Origin: Panacagrimonas sp965216845
GTDB taxonomy: Bacteria; Pseudomonadota; Gammaproteobacteria; Nevskiales; Nevskiaceae
Assembly (NCBI GenBank): GCA_965216845.1
Contig: OZ244200.1
Coordinates: 1,674,001-1,738,000, forward strand
DNA: 64,000 nucleotides
Direction: 5' to 3'
The translations under genes and the position numbers were made by a program. How positions within the stretch are numbered: position 1 is the first letter of the stretch; each line of letters starts with the position of its first letter. Positions 62,161 to 64,000 of this stretch are shown one piece after another. The notes under the pieces are model-generated. The model worked only from the letters and a program-made list of their open reading frames with translations. It was not told the origin of the DNA and ran no database searches.

Positions 62161-63183
62161 ACGAATACGGCTGATCAGCGCTTGGGTGAAGGTTTTGGTG
62201 TTCGCTTTGCCGCCGAGGTCGCCGGTGCGAACGCCGTCCACGTTGCAGGTGGCGTTGATCGAGTCCCGCAGACGTTGCGCCTTGTCGTGATGACCGACGT
62301 GATCCAGCATCATCGCCGCTGCCAGCATCAGGGCGATGGGGTTGGCAATGCCCTGACCGGCGATATCCGGCGCCGAGCCATGTACCGCTTCGAAAATCGC
62401 GGCGTTGGCGCCGATATTGGCGCCGGGCGCATTGCCCAGGCCGCCCACCAGGCCGGCGACCAGATCCGAAAGAATGTCGCCGAACAGATTGGTGGTGACC
62501 AGGGTGTCGAACTGCCAGGGGTTGATCACCAGTTTCATGGCGCAGGCGTCGATGATCACCTCTTCCAGTTCGATCTGATCGGCGTATTTGTCCCGGTGAA
62601 GTTGCTGGGCTTCGTCCAGAAAGATGCCGGTCAGGGCCTTCATGATGTTGGCCTTGTGCACCACCGTGACTTTCTTGCGGCCCAGGGCGATGGCGCGATC
62701 AAACGCAAACTCCAGCAGCCGGCGTGAACCCTGACGCGTGTTGACCCCGGTGGACATCGCCACCGCGTGCGGGTCGCCGTCCATGGGGATGTAGTGCTCA
62801 TAACCCATGTAGAGACCTTCCAGGTTCTCGCGGAACACCAGCAGGTCAAGGTCTTCATATCGCCCGCCGGGAATCAGCGTGCGGGCCGGCCGCATGTTCG
62901 CGAACAGTTTGAACTGCTCGCGCAAACGCACGTTCGAAGACCGATAACCACTGCCCGAAGGGGTTTCCAGCGGACCCTTCAAGGCCAGCCGGTTGCGTTC
63001 GATGCTGTCCAGCGTGGCCTGCGGCAAAGGGTCATCTGCGGCCTCGACACCGGCCAGACCGGCGACCTGGGTTTCCCATGCAAAGGGCGCGTTTAGGGCG
63101 TCCAGTGCCTGCAAGGTGGCGTCAACGATTTCGGGACCGATGCCATCGCCGGGGATCAACGTGGCGGGAATTGGATTGCTCAT
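62155..63183 (-). CDS. NAD-type isocitrate dehydrogenase (isopropylmalate dehydrogenase-like family)
   Basis: Decarboxylates isocitrate to 2-oxoglutarate. ATLIPGDGIGPEIVDATLQAL, then the substrate loop ETPSGSGYRSSNVRLREQFKLFANMRPART, VFRENLEGLYMGYEHY (Tyr), KVTVVHKANIMK (Lys) and NLFGDILSDLVAGLVGGLGNAPGANIG, with EAVHGSAPDIAGQGIANPIALMLAAAMMLDHVG as the NAD site. SxNxxLR with a serine in the phosphorylation loop supports isocitrate rather than isopropylmalate. 342 residues from ATG 63183, the short NAD-dependent type. Not linked to leucine genes. An upstream in-frame start at 63240 is unlikely. Confidence 0.88.
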   Translation of the reverse strand: MSNPIPATLIPGDGIGPEIVDATLQALDALNAPFAWETQVAGLAGVEAADDPLPQATLDSIERNRLALKGPLETPSGSGYRSSNVRLREQFKLFANMRPARTLIPGGRYEDLDLLVFRENLEGLYMGYEHYIPMDGDPHAVAMSTGVNTRQGSRRLLEFAFDRAIALGRKKVTVVHKANIMKALTGIFLDEAQQLHRDKYADQIELEEVIIDACAMKLVINPWQFDTLVTTNLFGDILSDLVAGLVGGLGNAPGANIGANAAIFEAVHGSAPDIAGQGIANPIALMLAAAMMLDHVGHHDKAQRLRDSINATCNVDGVRTGDLGGKANTKTFTQALISRIRG

Positions 63184-63261
63184 TTTGCTGGGCGGGTCTT
63201 GTGGAGAAGAGGGTGCAAACGCGCAATGGCTGTTTGGCAACGGGTGCGTGGATGGTAGCGG

Positions 63262-64000
63262 CTAATCCGTTTCGGGGCTGTTCGAGCCATCATCGCTGGG
63301 TGCGCGATCCAGGTCCTGATCGGCGTGTGAACGGGGGTCTTCAATCGGTTCCAGGTGCGTGAGCACGCTCACCGGCGAAAGCGCCTCGGCGAGCCGTGAT
63401 TCGATGGCTTCCAGCAGGTCGTGCCCCTTTTGCACGCTCCAGTGGCCCGGCACCAGCACATGAAAGGAGACGAAACGGCGTGCGCCGGCACGCCGCGTGC
63501 GAACCGCGTGAAAGTCCACCTGCTCGGATCTGAAAGCGTCCAGAATCTGCGCCAGTTGCTGTTGTTCGGCGGGCGACCAGGCGGCATCCATCAGCCCACG
63601 TGCGGACTCGCGCAGAAGGCGCAGGCCGGTTAACAATATGTTGACGGCGACGGCCAGCGCGATCAGCGGGTCCAGAATCAGCCAGCCGGTCAGTGTCGCC
63701 AGCGCAACACCGGCGATGATCCCGACCGAAGTCCAGACATCGGTCAGCAGGTGACGGGCGTCTGCTTCCAGCGCCAGCGAGCGGTGTTGGCGCGCGCCGC
63801 GCAACAAGGCCAGCGCGGTGAGGCCGTTGATCAATCCGGCGACTGCGCAAATGCCCAGTCCCAGTCCGGTTTGGGTCAGAACCTGTGGCGCGAAAAGGCG
63901 TGGCCAGGCGGTCAGGAAAATCGATAACGCCGCCAAGGCGATCAAGCCTCCTTCAAAGGCGGCGGCGAAATACTCGGCCTTGCCATGACCATAGGCGTGC
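63262..64000 (-). CDS. CDF-family cation efflux protein (5' end outside window)
   Basis: The frame runs off the right edge; the first visible residues HAYGHGKAEYFAAAFEGGLIALAA are the conserved HxxGHGKAE segment after helix 2. Membrane helices follow, including RSLALEADARHLLTDVWTSVGIIAGVALA (HxxxD of the metal site) and WLILDPLIALAVAVNILLTGLRLLRES. The cytoplasmic domain has RRAGARRFVSFHVLVPGHWSVQKGHDLLEAIESRL and ends with an Asp/Glu-rich tail. About 245 of an expected 300 residues are in the window. Exports divalent metals such as Zn or Fe. Confidence 0.9.
   Translation of the reverse strand, partial: HAYGHGKAEYFAAAFEGGLIALAALSIFLTAWPRLFAPQVLTQTGLGLGICAVAGLINGLTALALLRGARQHRSLALEADARHLLTDVWTSVGIIAGVALATLTGWLILDPLIALAVAVNILLTGLRLLRESARGLMDAAWSPAEQQQLAQILDAFRSEQVDFHAVRTRRAGARRFVSFHVLVPGHWSVQKGHDLLEAIESRLAEALSPVSVLTHLEPIEDPRSHADQDLDRAPSDDGSNSPETD

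Overview
The window reads as chromosomal DNA of a GC-rich, aerobic gammaproteobacterium. The evidence is the LPS-bearing-cell gene set (LolC/D, OmpA and FadL-type porins), mfd-csiV, lysS-prfB, a type I-F CRISPR-Cas system with the GTTCACTGCC repeat, and KatG. Genus cannot be fixed from the sequence alone.

Layout. 1-640 holds the end of an unrecognised gene and a broken UvrD-type helicase fragment. 680-8997 is a complete type I-F operon (cas1, a cas2-cas3 fusion, csy1, csy2, csy3, csy4), followed by a leader with two perfect IHF-type sites and a 62-repeat, 61-spacer array (9348-13042). The most striking element lies between cas2/3 and csy1. Two degenerate repeats on the minus strand enclose a 20-nt 'spacer' whose guide matches the DNA just upstream of csy1 next to a CC PAM. 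The only mismatches are at guide positions 6, 12 and 18, the positions that do not pair in type I effector complexes. It looks like a crRNA-like autoregulatory RNA (CreR/CreA class) by which the Csy complex would restrain its own operon.

13339-15699 encodes a metallophosphatase-type lipoprotein. 15980-17562 is a scar region with a decayed IS481-type transposase and a Mu-like phage remnant (MuF C-terminus, gpG) abutting tRNA-Pro. From 17780 on the window is ordinary chromosome: ompA-like porin, prfB with its programmed frameshift, lysS, mfd-csiV, DUF4126 protein, two FadL-type porins around katG, a BaiN/HI0933 flavoprotein, ada, a giant Ig-like lipoprotein, alanine dehydrogenase, the agmatine-to-putrescine pair aguA-aguB, a three-gene 2-oxoacid dehydrogenase operon (E1a, E1b, E2), a single-permease lol operon followed by comEC, an MBL hydrolase with an FNR-type box upstream, a FixLJ-like two-component pair, TetR, HD hydrolase, xth, tesB, DUF938 methyltransferase, MerR regulator, MAPEG, MscS, isocitrate dehydrogenase and a truncated CDF metal exporter.

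Intergenic hairpins at 52665-52733 and 61951-62160 share a terminal AAACACTGATT motif and probably belong to one dispersed repeat family.
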